DNA from: Marinobacter halodurans
Lineage (GTDB): Bacteria; Pseudomonadota; Gammaproteobacteria; Pseudomonadales; Oleiphilaceae
Length of the DNA stretch: 64,000 nucleotides
Assembly: GCF_004327985.1 (NCBI RefSeq)
Contig: NZ_SJDL01000024.1
Location: 18,333 to 82,332 of the forward strand
Direction of reading: 5' to 3'
Each line of letters opens with the position of its first letter. The first letter of the stretch is position 1. Shown here one piece after another: positions 1-9,620 of this stretch. A program made the translations under genes and the position numbers. The notes under the pieces were generated by a model, which did not search any database, was not told the DNA's origin, and saw only the letters and a list, made by a program, of their open reading frames with translations.

Positions 1-715
1 CCGGGTCGTGGAACGGGTAGCTGAAGATCTGCAGTCCGGCCACCAGTAACAGGTCGGCGCCGGCATCGAGCCGGAAGTCGCCGGTGGTCAGCAGGGCGCC
101 CGTGTCGTTGGCGGGAATGATCAGGAACAGCACCGCCGCCACAAAGAAGACGAACAGGATCGCCTGGATCACGTCGGTAAAGATGGAACTGCGCAGGCCG
201 CCCTTGAGGCTGTAGGCCAGGGTGAAGGCAGTGAACAGCAGGGCGGCGGTGTAATAGGCGGTATCGCCGGGCAGACCGAAATACCCGCCCACCACGGCGG
301 TGTTGCTCCACACCTCGTTGTACAGACGGATCAGGATGGCGGCGGCAAAACTGACGGCCGCAAGCCGGCCAAAGCGGGAGGTCAGGAATTCCTGCAGGCT
401 GCTGGCCCCGGTCTGGGTACGGATCAGGTAGATGATGTAGCCGGCGACGGGAATGGAGAGCCAGTAAGTGGCGTAGGCCAGCCCCCCGACCACGCCGTAC
501 GCCGCCCCCAGGTTGGCGGCGTTGGTGACCGACTTGGCGAAGATCCAACTGATGAAAATGCTGGCCGTGAGTGACCACTGACTCACAGGGTTGCCGCGAT
601 CATCCGCACCCTTGTAGAAGGAAGCCGCATTACGGCTACGGGGAGACAGCGCGTACATGACGACGCCATAGACCAGCAGGAAGCCCCAGAACAGACTCGC
701 TTCAGCAAACGACAT
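1..715 (-). CDS. Sodium:solute symporter family protein, C-terminal part beyond the window
   Basis: The reverse strand is open from an ATG at 713-715 to the window edge (238 residues and one further base), so only the N-terminal part is present. The translation is strongly hydrophobic with helices separated by short loops, and carries the SSS-type run 'KSVTNAANLGAAYGVVGGLAYATYW'-like small-residue helix (residues about 58-80) followed by 'QTGASSLQEFL' and 'AYSLKGGLRSSIFTDVIQ', both typical of the Na+/solute symporter (PutP/PanF/ActP) fold. The substrate cannot be told from this part. It is the upstream neighbour, in the opposite direction of travel to the window, of the radical SAM gene, with 60 bases between them. 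The inner membrane location is inferred from the helices. Confidence 0.85.
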   Translation of the reverse strand, partial: MSFAEASLFWGFLLVYGVVMYALSPRSRNAASFYKGADDRGNPVSQWSLTASIFISWIFAKSVTNAANLGAAYGVVGGLAYATYWLSIPVAGYIIYLIRTQTGASSLQEFLTSRFGRLAAVSFAAAILIRLYNEVWSNTAVVGGYFGLPGDTAYYTAALLFTAFTLAYSLKGGLRSSIFTDVIQAILFVFFVAAVLFLIIPANDTGALLTTGDFRLDAGADLLLVAGLQIFSYPFHDP

Positions 716-775
716 GGGTGACAGGTTCCTTGGTTCAAGTGTTGTTGGTGACGTCGCTCATTCCGGCGATGGCTG

Positions 776-1738
776 TCAGGCCGGGGCACTGCAACTGGCG
801 CCGACGCGATAACAGGCAAAGCAGCGGTGGTGGCGCAACATGATGCGTGTGTCCATGCTCTCGCGCAGGGTGCTGCCCAGGTCATAGTCCGGATCGTCGT
901 CCACCAGGGTACAGGCGTAGACCCGGACCCGGTCCCCTTGCTTCACCAGCATCCGGGTGTAGGTGCACATGAAATGGGCGCGGCTCTCCCGGGTCGGGTA
1001 TTTCTCCATGCAGGTTTCGGTCACTTCCGGGCTGCCGTCTTCGGTGCCCGGCGTGCCAAAATCCGGGAACGCGGTGAAGGCGAGATGCTCGGGGATGCCG
1101 GCTTCCCGGAAAATGGCGCGGAAGGCCGCTTCCACCTGCTCCGGGTCCTCGTCCGTGTCGGACTGGCGGGCAATGGACACGGCGAACCCGTTCTCATGCA
1201 GCCAGCGAATGCCCTCCAGCGCCTTGTCAAAGCTGCCCTCGCCACGGTCGAGGTCATGCCGGGCCCGGTCCGGGAAGTCCAGGCTCACCCGGAAACGGAT
1301 CGGATAGGGATTGTTCCGCAACGGCAACAGCTGATGGGTGCGCTTGAGCAGTGGGTCGGTGGCGTTGGTCAGCACGAAGCAGGAGCGGTGCTGGCTGGCG
1401 AAATCCAGCACGTTGATAAAGTCGCGAATCACGAAGGGCTCACCGCCGGTGAAGGAGAACTGCTCGACACCCATCTCCAGCGCCTCGTGGATGAATGGGC
1501 GGACATCATTGAGCGTCACGCCCGGAATCCGTCCGTCGCCGGGATGCGAACCCTCCAGGCAGAAGGGACACGCCAGGTTGCAGGCGGTGCCGGTATGGAT
1601 CCAGAGTTCGGTCAGCCTGTCCGGATCGATGAATCCACGAGGCTCACCTTGGCGGGTGTGGGTCCAGCTGTCCGTGTAACGCGGCGAGACCAGCTCGATG
1701 GCTGGAATGCGTTGAGCGGTAGCGGCGTTTCTTGTCAT
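776..1738 (-). CDS. Radical SAM protein with cysteine-rich (SPASM/twitch-like) C-terminus
   Basis: 320 residues. The radical SAM cluster motif CNLACPFC (CxxxCxxC) lies about 45 residues in, followed by 'FTGGEP', the usual SAM-binding GGE. Further cysteines near the C-terminus (in ETCMEK, FMCTYT, VYACTL and HRCFACYRVGASC) could bind an auxiliary iron-sulfur cluster, as in SPASM/twitch proteins. The start at 1738 is chosen over an in-frame codon 24 residues upstream because GGAG stands 5 bases before it and the upstream residues are unlike the family. It is transcribed divergently from the aap operon. The reaction and substrate are unknown to me; the protein could modify a small metabolite or a peptide, but no precursor peptide gene is visible nearby. 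Confidence 0.85.
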   Translation of the reverse strand: MTRNAATAQRIPAIELVSPRYTDSWTHTRQGEPRGFIDPDRLTELWIHTGTACNLACPFCLEGSHPGDGRIPGVTLNDVRPFIHEALEMGVEQFSFTGGEPFVIRDFINVLDFASQHRSCFVLTNATDPLLKRTHQLLPLRNNPYPIRFRVSLDFPDRARHDLDRGEGSFDKALEGIRWLHENGFAVSIARQSDTDEDPEQVEAAFRAIFREAGIPEHLAFTAFPDFGTPGTEDGSPEVTETCMEKYPTRESRAHFMCTYTRMLVKQGDRVRVYACTLVDDDPDYDLGSTLRESMDTRIMLRHHRCFACYRVGASCSAPA

Positions 1739-2162
1739 GGTGTCTCCATCAGGGATAGCGTGAGGGAACATCGACCTGGGTCCACTATGGCGGGTTCTTC
1801 GCACGCGCAAGTCACAAAGTTATAACGATTTGATCGCAGAACGGATCATCCTGTCCATGCAGGATGCCTCCCATTACCCGGACATACGTCAGCAAGCGTG
1901 TTGAGGATGCACGCGCAATTGCGCAATAGAGTGCCGTCGCTGACGTGGATTCCGGTATCCGACAGGATTTTCTTCCACTTGTTGCATCACCAATTCGGTG
2001 CAATCCCGATTTTTCTCCTATCCTGTATGCAGGCCGCCAACGAGCCGGGCTGGATTCTGCGCGCACCATTGTGCGGCAAAACCGCCGGATGCGGTCATGA
2101 TGAGCAGTGGTTTTGCGCGATAGCGTCAAACAACGACAACAAAATCAACAGCCTGCAAAGCT

Positions 2163-2178
2163 TGGCTTGGGCCTTGCT
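2163..2178 (+). promoter_or_regulatory. Sigma-54-type -24/-12 promoter of aapJQMP
   Basis: TGGCTTG, four bases, then TTGCT gives GG-N10-GC, the spacing needed by RpoN, and matches the consensus TGGCACG-N4-TTGCW at most positions. A start near 2188 would leave a leader of about 38 bases before aapJ. In the 400 bases upstream there are several imperfect dyads (for example around 1911-1922, gcgcaattgcgc, and GCAC-N4-GTGC near 2065-2080) that could bind an enhancer protein such as NtrC, but none is a good consensus match. The rest of the spacer between the radical SAM gene and aapJ (1739-2162) shows no gene. Confidence 0.6.
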
Positions 2179-2225
2179 GATGCGGGGTTGCTATGCACTC
2201 AACCGATTTTCGGAGACAAATCATA

Positions 2226-3251
2226 ATGAAAAAACTGATCACACTCGCCGCAGGGACGGCTACGCTGCTGGGCACGCTGATGGCGGGCAACGCCATGGCT
2301 GCGACGACACTGGATGCGGTTAAGCAAAAAGGCCATCTCCAGTGTGGCGTTACCTCCGGTTTGCCGGGTTTCTCCCAGCCCGATGACAAAGGCCACTGGA
2401 CCGGTATTGATGTCGACACTTGCCGTGCGGTGGCGGCCGCCATCTTCGGCGATGCGGAGAAGGTGCAATTCACACCGTTGACGGCGAAGGAACGTTTCAC
2501 GGCCCTGCAGTCCGGCGAGATCGACGTGCTCTCGCGTAACACGACCTGGACCCTCACCCGGGATGCTTCCCTGGGCCTGAACTTCACCGGCACCAACTAC
2601 TACGACGGCCAGGGCTTCCTGATCAAGAAAGATATCGGCGTGACCGATGCCAAGGAGCTGAACGGTGCGACCGTCTGTATCCAGGCCGGGACCACCACCG
2701 AGCTGAACCTGGCGGACTATTTCCGCGCCAACAATATGGAGTTCAAGCCGATCGTGTTCGATACCTCCGAGCAGACGGTACAGGGCTTCGCCTCCGGTCG
2801 CTGTGACGTGCTGACCTCCGACCGCTCACAGTTGGCGGCGTTGCGCTCCAAGCTGGCGGATCCGTCCAGCGCGGTCATCCTGCCCAACACCATTTCCAAG
2901 GAGCCCCTGGGCCCGGTGGTCCGCCAGGGCGACGACCAGTGGTTCAATATCGTGAAGTGGGTGCTGTTCGCGCAGATCAACGCCGAGGAACTGGGCGTGA
3001 CGTCCGAGAACGTGGATGACATGAAGAAGTCCGACAACCCGAACATCCAGCGCCTGCTGGGGACCGATGGTGACATGGGCGCGAAGCTGGGCCTGCCGGC
3101 CGACTTCGGCTACAAGATCATCAAGGAAGTGGGTAACTACGGTGAGATGTACAACCGTAACGTCGGCCCGGGCACGCCGCTGGACCTGGAACGTGGCCTG
3201 AACGCCCTGTGGACCGAAGGCGGCATCATGTACGCACCGCCGATGCGGTAA
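2226..3251 (+). CDS. aapJ: Amino-acid ABC transporter substrate-binding protein AapJ/BztA
   Basis: 341 residues. An N-terminal signal peptide (MKKLITLAAGTATLLGTLMAG..AMA) directs it to the periplasm. The mature part starts 'ATTLDAVKQKGHLQCGV' and includes 'GLPGFSQPDDKGHWTGIDVD', 'RNTTWTLTRD' and 'LNFTGTNYYDGQGFL', which are characteristic of the general L-amino-acid binding proteins AapJ/BztA and not of the short 260-residue polar amino-acid binders. The length fits AapJ (about 340). The start at ATG 2226 is preferred to an in-frame codon at 2193 because the signal peptide begins there. First gene of a four-gene operon with both permeases and the ATPase; the promoter looks sigma-54-dependent, suggesting expression under nitrogen limitation. 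Confidence 0.95.
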   Translation: MKKLITLAAGTATLLGTLMAGNAMAATTLDAVKQKGHLQCGVTSGLPGFSQPDDKGHWTGIDVDTCRAVAAAIFGDAEKVQFTPLTAKERFTALQSGEIDVLSRNTTWTLTRDASLGLNFTGTNYYDGQGFLIKKDIGVTDAKELNGATVCIQAGTTTELNLADYFRANNMEFKPIVFDTSEQTVQGFASGRCDVLTSDRSQLAALRSKLADPSSAVILPNTISKEPLGPVVRQGDDQWFNIVKWVLFAQINAEELGVTSENVDDMKKSDNPNIQRLLGTDGDMGAKLGLPADFGYKIIKEVGNYGEMYNRNVGPGTPLDLERGLNALWTEGGIMYAPPMR

Positions 3252-3346
3252 ATCCTGAGAGCAGATACAGGACCGGCGGGGTTCGTCCCTGCCGGTCCTG
3301 TCGCGAGTGACGTTTTATTCCCTTGGGGTGCTTTTCGGGATTGTCC

Positions 3347-4534
3347 ATGAACGATACAAATCCTCCTCTACAGCCTTCGCGCAGCAAGCCGTGGAACGAC
3401 CCGCGGGTGCGCGCGATTTTCTTCCAGGTCGTGGCCCTTGCCGTGATCGCCTGGTCCGGCTGGACACTGATCGAGAACACGCTCGCCAATATGGAGAGCC
3501 GTGGGATCAGTACCGGTTTCGGCTTCCTCGACCAGTCTGCCGGTTTCGGCATCATCATGAGCCTGATCCCCTACGATGCGACCTACAGCTATGGCCGCAC
3601 GTTCTTTGTGGGGTTGCTCAATACCTTACTCGTCTCGGCCATGGGCATCGTGGCCGCAACCATCCTGGGCTTCATCGTCGGCGTAGCCCGTCTCTCCAGC
3701 AACTGGCTGATCGCCAAACTGTCGCTGGCCTATATCGAAGTGATCCGCAACATTCCCATTCTGCTGCAGATTTTCTTCTGGTACTTCGCCGTGCTGCGCA
3801 GCCTGCCGACGCCGCGCCAGAGCGTGGATGTGGGTGGCGTGTTCTTCCTCAACAACCGCGGACTCTATTTGCCGGATCCGATTGCGCAACCGGGATTTGG
3901 CTGGGTGGAGGCCGCGCTGGTCATTGCGATCGTGGCGGTCGTGGTCATCAAGCGCTGGGCCAAGAAGCGCCAGCAGGCTACGGGGCAGATCTTTCCCACG
4001 GTCAAGGTGGGTATCGGCATCCTGATCGGGCTGCCGCTGCTGGCGTACCTGGTGACCGGTGGCCCGTTGCAGTGGGATGTTCCGGCGCTGAAGGGGTTCA
4101 ACTTCGGTGGTGGGATTACCCTGATTCCCGAGCTGGCGGCCCTGTGGGTGGCGCTGACGCTGTTCACCGCGGCTTTCATTGCCGAGATCGTGCGTTCCGG
4201 GATCCTGGCGGTTAGCAAGGGGCAAACCGAAGCGGCCCGCGCGCTCGGCCTGCACAACGGCCTGACGCTGCGTCTGGTGGTGATTCCCCAGGCCATGCGG
4301 GTGATCATTCCGCCGCTGACCAGCCAGTACCTGAACCTGTTCAAGAACTCGTCGCTGGCGACAGCTATCGGTTATCCCGATCTGGTGTCGGTGTTCATGG
4401 GCACGACGCTCAACCAGACCGGTCAGGCCGTGGAAGTGGTGGCCATGACCATGGCGGTGTACCTGACCGTCAGCCTGCTGATCTCCTTCTTCATGAACCT
4501 GTACAACCGCGCCGCCGCGCTTAAGGAGAGATGA
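3347..4534 (+). CDS. aapQ: Amino-acid ABC transporter permease AapQ/BztB
   Basis: 395 residues, long for a His/Glu/Gln/Arg-type permease, as usual for the AapQ class: N-terminal helix, a periplasmic segment, then the conserved core 'FVGLLNTLLVSAMGIVAATILGFIVGVARLS', and the C-terminal inner-membrane EAA-type loop 'GQTEAARALGLHNGLTLRLVVIPQA' that contacts the ATPase. The true start is ATG 3347 (MNDTNPP), eight codons inside the longest open frame. The gene follows aapJ by 95 bases and its stop TGA shares bases with the start of aapM. It forms the heterodimeric membrane channel with AapM in the inner membrane. Confidence 0.95.
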   Translation: MNDTNPPLQPSRSKPWNDPRVRAIFFQVVALAVIAWSGWTLIENTLANMESRGISTGFGFLDQSAGFGIIMSLIPYDATYSYGRTFFVGLLNTLLVSAMGIVAATILGFIVGVARLSSNWLIAKLSLAYIEVIRNIPILLQIFFWYFAVLRSLPTPRQSVDVGGVFFLNNRGLYLPDPIAQPGFGWVEAALVIAIVAVVVIKRWAKKRQQATGQIFPTVKVGIGILIGLPLLAYLVTGGPLQWDVPALKGFNFGGGITLIPELAALWVALTLFTAAFIAEIVRSGILAVSKGQTEAARALGLHNGLTLRLVVIPQAMRVIIPPLTSQYLNLFKNSSLATAIGYPDLVSVFMGTTLNQTGQAVEVVAMTMAVYLTVSLLISFFMNLYNRAAALKER

Positions 4535-5616
4535 TGAGCGAATCGATGGCACCTCCCAAGCGCGCGTTTGCGCCCATACGGTGGATGCGGGAGAACCTGT
4601 TCAACACCTGGTACAACGTCCTGCTGACCGTTGTGGTCGTCTATATGATCGGGACCAGTGTCGGTCCCCTGCTGAACTGGCTGTTCCTGGACGCCACCTT
4701 TACCGGCGCCGATCCCAAGGACTGTATCGGCGATGGCGCCTGTTGGCTGTTCATCAACCAGCGGCTGAATTTCTTCATGTATGGCTTCTACCCGGATGCC
4801 CAGCAGTGGCGGGTGGACATCATGTTCCTCCTGCTGGCGGTGGCCTTCGTGCCCCAGTTCATCGAGCGCTTCCCGGCGCGGCGCTGGCTGGGCATCTTCG
4901 GCATGACCGGCCTGCCGATCATCGGCTACATCCTGATTCCCGGTGGCTGGTTCGGCCTGGAAGAAGTCCAGAGCCACAAGTGGGGCGGATTAATGCTGAC
5001 GCTGATCCTGGCCTATGTCGGCATTATCGGCTCGCTGCCGCTGGGAGTCATCCTGGCCCTGGGCCGGCGCTCCGAGATGCCGATCATCCGGGGCTTCTGC
5101 GTCATCTTCATCGAGGTCTGGCGGGCGGTACCGCTGATCACCGTGCTGTTCATGGCTTCGGTAATGCTGCCGCTGTTCCTGCCCGAAGGCATGAACTTCG
5201 AGAAGCTGTTGCGGGCGCTGATCGGCATCACCCTGTGGCAGTCGGCCTATATGGCGGAAGTCATCCGTGGTGGCCTGCAGGCGATTCCCCGTGGCCAGTA
5301 CGAGGCGGCCAGTGCCCTGGGACTGGGCTATTGGCGCAAGATGCGGCTGATCATCCTGCCGCAGGCGCTGACGCTGGTCATCCCGGGCATCGTCAACACC
5401 TTCATCGGCCTGTTCATGGACACCACACTGGTCCTGATCATCGGCCTGTTCGATATACTGGGAACGGTCCAGTCCACGATCACCGACCCGTCGTGGCAGA
5501 ACGTCGCGACGGAAGGCTATGTCTTTGTCGCCTTTTGTTTCTGGGTGTTCTGTTTTGGCATGTCCCGCTACAGCCAGAACCTGGAGCGCAAGCTGGATAC
5601 CGGTCACAAGACCTGA
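4534..5616 (+). CDS. aapM: Amino-acid ABC transporter permease AapM/BztC
   Basis: 360 residues. It has the HEQRO permease core in its second half ('LPLGVILALGRRSEMPIIRGFCVIFIEVWRAVPLITVLFM', then the EAA loop 'RGQYEAASALGLGYWRKMRLIILPQA') after a long N-terminal region with two or three extra helices, as in AapM/BztC. Two ATGs stand in tandem at 4531 and 4534; AAGGAG at 4523-4528 is better spaced for 4534, which overlaps the aapQ stop by one base and implies translational coupling. Partner of AapQ in the membrane complex driven by AapP. Confidence 0.94.
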   Translation: MSESMAPPKRAFAPIRWMRENLFNTWYNVLLTVVVVYMIGTSVGPLLNWLFLDATFTGADPKDCIGDGACWLFINQRLNFFMYGFYPDAQQWRVDIMFLLLAVAFVPQFIERFPARRWLGIFGMTGLPIIGYILIPGGWFGLEEVQSHKWGGLMLTLILAYVGIIGSLPLGVILALGRRSEMPIIRGFCVIFIEVWRAVPLITVLFMASVMLPLFLPEGMNFEKLLRALIGITLWQSAYMAEVIRGGLQAIPRGQYEAASALGLGYWRKMRLIILPQALTLVIPGIVNTFIGLFMDTTLVLIIGLFDILGTVQSTITDPSWQNVATEGYVFVAFCFWVFCFGMSRYSQNLERKLDTGHKT

Positions 5617-5628
5617 TGGAAAACTATC

Positions 5629-6423
<795 letters not shown>

Positions 6424-6430
6424 TCCTGCC

Positions 6431-6475
6431 TGTCATCGACTTTCCGGTTGACCGTTTGCCGGAAAGTCGATGACA
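6431..6475. terminator. Long perfect stem-loop after aapP
   Basis: Arms 6431-6447 and 6459-6475 are perfectly complementary over 17 base pairs (core tcatcgactttccgg) around an 11-base loop. It starts eight bases after the aapP stop. No T-run follows on either strand, so it is either a processing/stabilising hairpin at the 3' end of the aap transcript or a Rho-assisted end, rather than a classical intrinsic terminator. The remaining spacer up to 6670 contains an open frame that continues into the next gene without start features, and nothing else recognisable. Confidence 0.6.
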
Positions 6476-6670
6476 ACCCGATTCTTCCGGTCAATACTTG
6501 AAGGCATACCGTCCCCGCATGGGCTCCAGCCCGTGTCGGCAGAGGGTGATCCACACCCCGGGACGGCCGGCGTTGACTGGCGTTGTGATCGTACCTGCCC
6601 ACCGCGGCAGCCTGGCGACTTCCGGACCACGGTCAGTGGTTGGATGGCTTTTGGTTGCCGGGGGTGCGAC

Positions 6671-9574
6671 ATGGTCAGATCCTTGGGGTCCCGTTCCTGT
6701 TTCCTGTCTCTTGCGGTTCTTTTGTTTGTCCTCCTTATGACGCTGGCGTCGTCGCCGGTCGCGGCCTATCAGTTGGTGGTGGCCGAATCGGCGAACCGAA
6801 GCGGTGCGGTTGCCCTTGCAGGCCAGACCGTCGACGGCGTTATCTACGTGTTCATCGACCAGGATAGCGGTCTGGATCAGGTACGCTTCCGGCTGGACGG
6901 TGTGGAAGTGCAGGTCGAAAACCACGCGCCCTGGGATTTCAGCGGAACGACGTCCAGCGATGACAGCATGCCGTTCGATACAACCACGATCGCCAATGGG
7001 CCCCACACGATCGCAGCGAGTTTGCTGGCAGGAGGCCAACTGGTCGCCACGCTCACGGCCACGTTCGATGTCGCCAATGCGGGCACTGGCCCCCAGGACG
7101 GTGATGATGCGCCCCAGTTCCATACCGGCTGGCGCGGCGATCCGGCCACCAGCCTGACGGTCTCCTGGTTGCTGCGCCTGCCACCCGCGGACCCGGTGGT
7201 CGAGTACCGCCCGGCCGGCTCTGCTGCCTGGCAGTCCGCACCGGCGCAGGTCACCGACACCACGCTGGAAGGCAGTCTGCTGGAGGCGACCCTGACCGGC
7301 CTGCAATCGAGCCAGCGCTATGACCTGCGCGTCAGCCTGGCGCCGGGCGTGACGAGCCGCCTGTACAGCGCCACCACCCTGCCCGGCTCCGGCGCGCATG
7401 ACCTGGAGGTGCTGTTCGTTGCCGATACCGGGCTGGTTGGCCGGGACGATGGCCTGACCACCGGCACCGAACAGGTGATCCTGGAAATGGCCAACCTGGC
7501 GCCGTCGCTGGTGCTGCTGGGGGGCGACTACGCCTACTACAACACGGACAAGCGCTACGGCACGTTGCAGGCCACCATTGGGGCCTGGTTCGAGCAGATG
7601 CAGCCGCTGTTCGAGTATTCCCCGATCATGCCCACCTACGGTAACCACGAGATCCTGCTGGGTGAGGGGTTCGGCGACTGGGCGATGCATTTCGCCACCC
7701 CGGACGGCTGGAGCAGTCGCCGCATGTACAGCTTCGATGCCGGGGACGTTCACTTCGTTTCCGTCTTTGGTGTGGATGAATACGCCAGCCTGCCGACTGA
7801 CGCCCTGCAGTGGCTGGATGCCGACCTGGCCGATGCCCGCGCCCGGGGGCAGCGCTGGCTGATACCGTTTTTCCATGCCTCGCCTTTCTCGGACGGCAGC
7901 AATCACGGCTCGGCACTGCCCCTACGCGGCCAGCTCGGCCCCATTTTCGAGGCGTACGGCGTCGAAGTGGTGGTGACGGCCCACGACCAATCCTTCGAGC
8001 GCACCTTCCCGCTGGTGGATGTGCCGACCAGTAACACACCCACCACCACCGCCCGCAGTTGCTATGACACGGACGAGGGCACGACCTGGCTGAAAGTGAG
8101 CCCCGGCGGTAAGTTGAGCAATATCTCCAGGGACTTCTCGCCCTGGAGGTCGGCCACGCCGCCCTACTGGACGGTGGTGCGGGACAACACGCTGCACCAT
8201 TTCGCCGAGCTGAGCTTCACCGCCACCGGGGAGCTGGTGGTGAACACGCTTGGAGTGACCGGGACCGGCGAGCCGCCCGTGCTGGTGGACCAGTTCCGCT
8301 ACAGTCAATCCGGCTGTGGCGCCCAATACCTGGCGGATCCGGTTGCCCTGGACTTCGAGGTGGCTACCGACGGCAATGACAGCCGGAGCGTGTCGCTGAC
8401 CTCCACCGGCATATCGCTCGATTTCACGGTCGGACCGACGCCGGACTGGTTGAGCGTGTTGCCGGCCAGCGGAAGCACGCCCGCCACCCTGACCTTTGCG
8501 GTGGATGGCTCCCGGCTCGATCCCGGTACACAGGTGGCCCACGTCGCTATCCGTCAGGCCAGCGGATTGGCGCTGGTGATCCCGGTTACGGTGCGCCCGG
8601 GGGCCGGTGCGTATTCGCTGCGGGTATCGGGCGCTCCCGACCGAAGCGCCTCACAAGCGCTGGACGGCGCCTCGCTGCAGGGCAACCGGTATATCTTCCT
8701 GAGCCCGGAGGTCAACGTAAAACAGGCCCGGTTCTACCTCGACAATCCCAGCGCTTCGGGTACGCCGCGGCAAACGGAAAACGTCGCCCCCTACGACTTT
8801 GCCGGTACCCAGTCCTCGGATCTGGCGATGCCCTTCGATACGACCTCGATTGCCGATGGCCAGCATTCGGTCACGGTGAGCGTGACCACACAGTCAGGCG
8901 ATGTCCTGGTGACGACGGCCGACTTTGTGGTAGCCAACCTCGTCCCCCAGCTGTCGGTGAAGCCGTCTGATGTGAACATCACCCTGCGCTCGCCGCAGAC
9001 CAGTGACCAGGCCACGCTGGACCTGGTGATGACGGACGGCTCCCAGGTGGATTACATCGCCACCAGTGATGCCGGCTGGCTGTCCGTGTCGCCGGCATCC
9101 GGGACGACGCCCGACACCTTGACCGCCATGATCGACACCGATGGGCTGGCTCCGGGGAACTACCAGGGGCAGGTTCACATCAGCGCAACCGGCCAGGACG
9201 ATGTCGTCGTGACCGTTAACCTGGCCTTCGACCTGGCCAGTCCCTATGACCTCCGGGTCAGCCTGCAACCCAGCCGGGACGGGGCAGTACCGCTGGCGGG
9301 TCAGACGTTGACCGGCGAGGCCTACGTCTTTGTGCCCGACGTGGCCGGTATCTCGCGGGTGCGTTTCTATCTGGACGATCCGGAGCGGCTGGGCTCGCCG
9401 ATCAAGACCGAGGGGCGGGCGCCCTGGGACTTTGCCGGGACCGTGACGGGCGGCAGCAGGCCGGCCTACCCGTTTGACTTTGGCACGCTCAGCGGCAGTC
9501 ACCAGATCACCGCGGCGGTGGATACAACGGACGGTTTGCGCGTGGTGACGGCGGGGTTTACGGCAGGCAACTGA
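6671..9574 (+). CDS. Secreted metallophosphoesterase (purple-acid-phosphatase-like) with Ig-like and BACON-like repeats
   Basis: 967 residues. Signal peptide about 1-32 (ends SSPVAA). Order of domains: Ig-like repeat A1 (33-137), fibronectin-like PAP N-domain (about 150-238), calcineurin-fold phosphoesterase (about 245-450), BACON-like domain, repeat A2, second BACON-like domain ('DAGWLSVSPASGTTPDTL'), repeat A3. The three A repeats share a 'YVF....V.QVRFYLD', 'APWDFAG' and 'PFDT' pattern. Metal motifs: D253-T-G, GGD287YAYY, G324-N-H-E, FFH403A and then AH439DQ where the family normally has GHxH, so the last metal ligand is glutamine. The start is ATG 6671, directly before the signal peptide; an upstream extension of 67 residues lacks family character. 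Single gene flanked by hairpins. Substrate unknown; phosphate scavenging outside the cell is plausible. Confidence 0.85.
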   Translation: MVRSLGSRSCFLSLAVLLFVLLMTLASSPVAAYQLVVAESANRSGAVALAGQTVDGVIYVFIDQDSGLDQVRFRLDGVEVQVENHAPWDFSGTTSSDDSMPFDTTTIANGPHTIAASLLAGGQLVATLTATFDVANAGTGPQDGDDAPQFHTGWRGDPATSLTVSWLLRLPPADPVVEYRPAGSAAWQSAPAQVTDTTLEGSLLEATLTGLQSSQRYDLRVSLAPGVTSRLYSATTLPGSGAHDLEVLFVADTGLVGRDDGLTTGTEQVILEMANLAPSLVLLGGDYAYYNTDKRYGTLQATIGAWFEQMQPLFEYSPIMPTYGNHEILLGEGFGDWAMHFATPDGWSSRRMYSFDAGDVHFVSVFGVDEYASLPTDALQWLDADLADARARGQRWLIPFFHASPFSDGSNHGSALPLRGQLGPIFEAYGVEVVVTAHDQSFERTFPLVDVPTSNTPTTTARSCYDTDEGTTWLKVSPGGKLSNISRDFSPWRSATPPYWTVVRDNTLHHFAELSFTATGELVVNTLGVTGTGEPPVLVDQFRYSQSGCGAQYLADPVALDFEVATDGNDSRSVSLTSTGISLDFTVGPTPDWLSVLPASGSTPATLTFAVDGSRLDPGTQVAHVAIRQASGLALVIPVTVRPGAGAYSLRVSGAPDRSASQALDGASLQGNRYIFLSPEVNVKQARFYLDNPSASGTPRQTENVAPYDFAGTQSSDLAMPFDTTSIADGQHSVTVSVTTQSGDVLVTTADFVVANLVPQLSVKPSDVNITLRSPQTSDQATLDLVMTDGSQVDYIATSDAGWLSVSPASGTTPDTLTAMIDTDGLAPGNYQGQVHISATGQDDVVVTVNLAFDLASPYDLRVSLQPSRDGAVPLAGQTLTGEAYVFVPDVAGISRVRFYLDDPERLGSPIKTEGRAPWDFAGTVTGGSRPAYPFDFGTLSGSHQITAAVDTTDGLRVVTAGFTAGN

Positions 9575-9583
9575 TAGTCGGTC

Positions 9584-9611
9584 GGTGATCCGGCGCCGGC
9601 GCCGGATCACC
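9584..9611. terminator. 28-bp perfect palindrome between convergent genes
   Basis: The sequence from ggtgatccggcgcc to its exact reverse complement forms a 14+14 palindrome with no spacer, lying 9 bases after the phosphoesterase stop and 9 bases before the end of the convergent PEBP gene. Its position fits a bidirectional transcription terminator. No T-run accompanies it on either strand, so the mode of action is inferred. Confidence 0.6.
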
Positions 9612-9620
9612 GTGGGTGGA

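Noticed and set aside
1900..2090. NtrC sites upstream of aapJ
   Set aside because: Several dyads (around 1911-1922, 1980-2005, 2065-2080) have the wrong spacing for GCAC-N7-GTGC, so no site is claimed.
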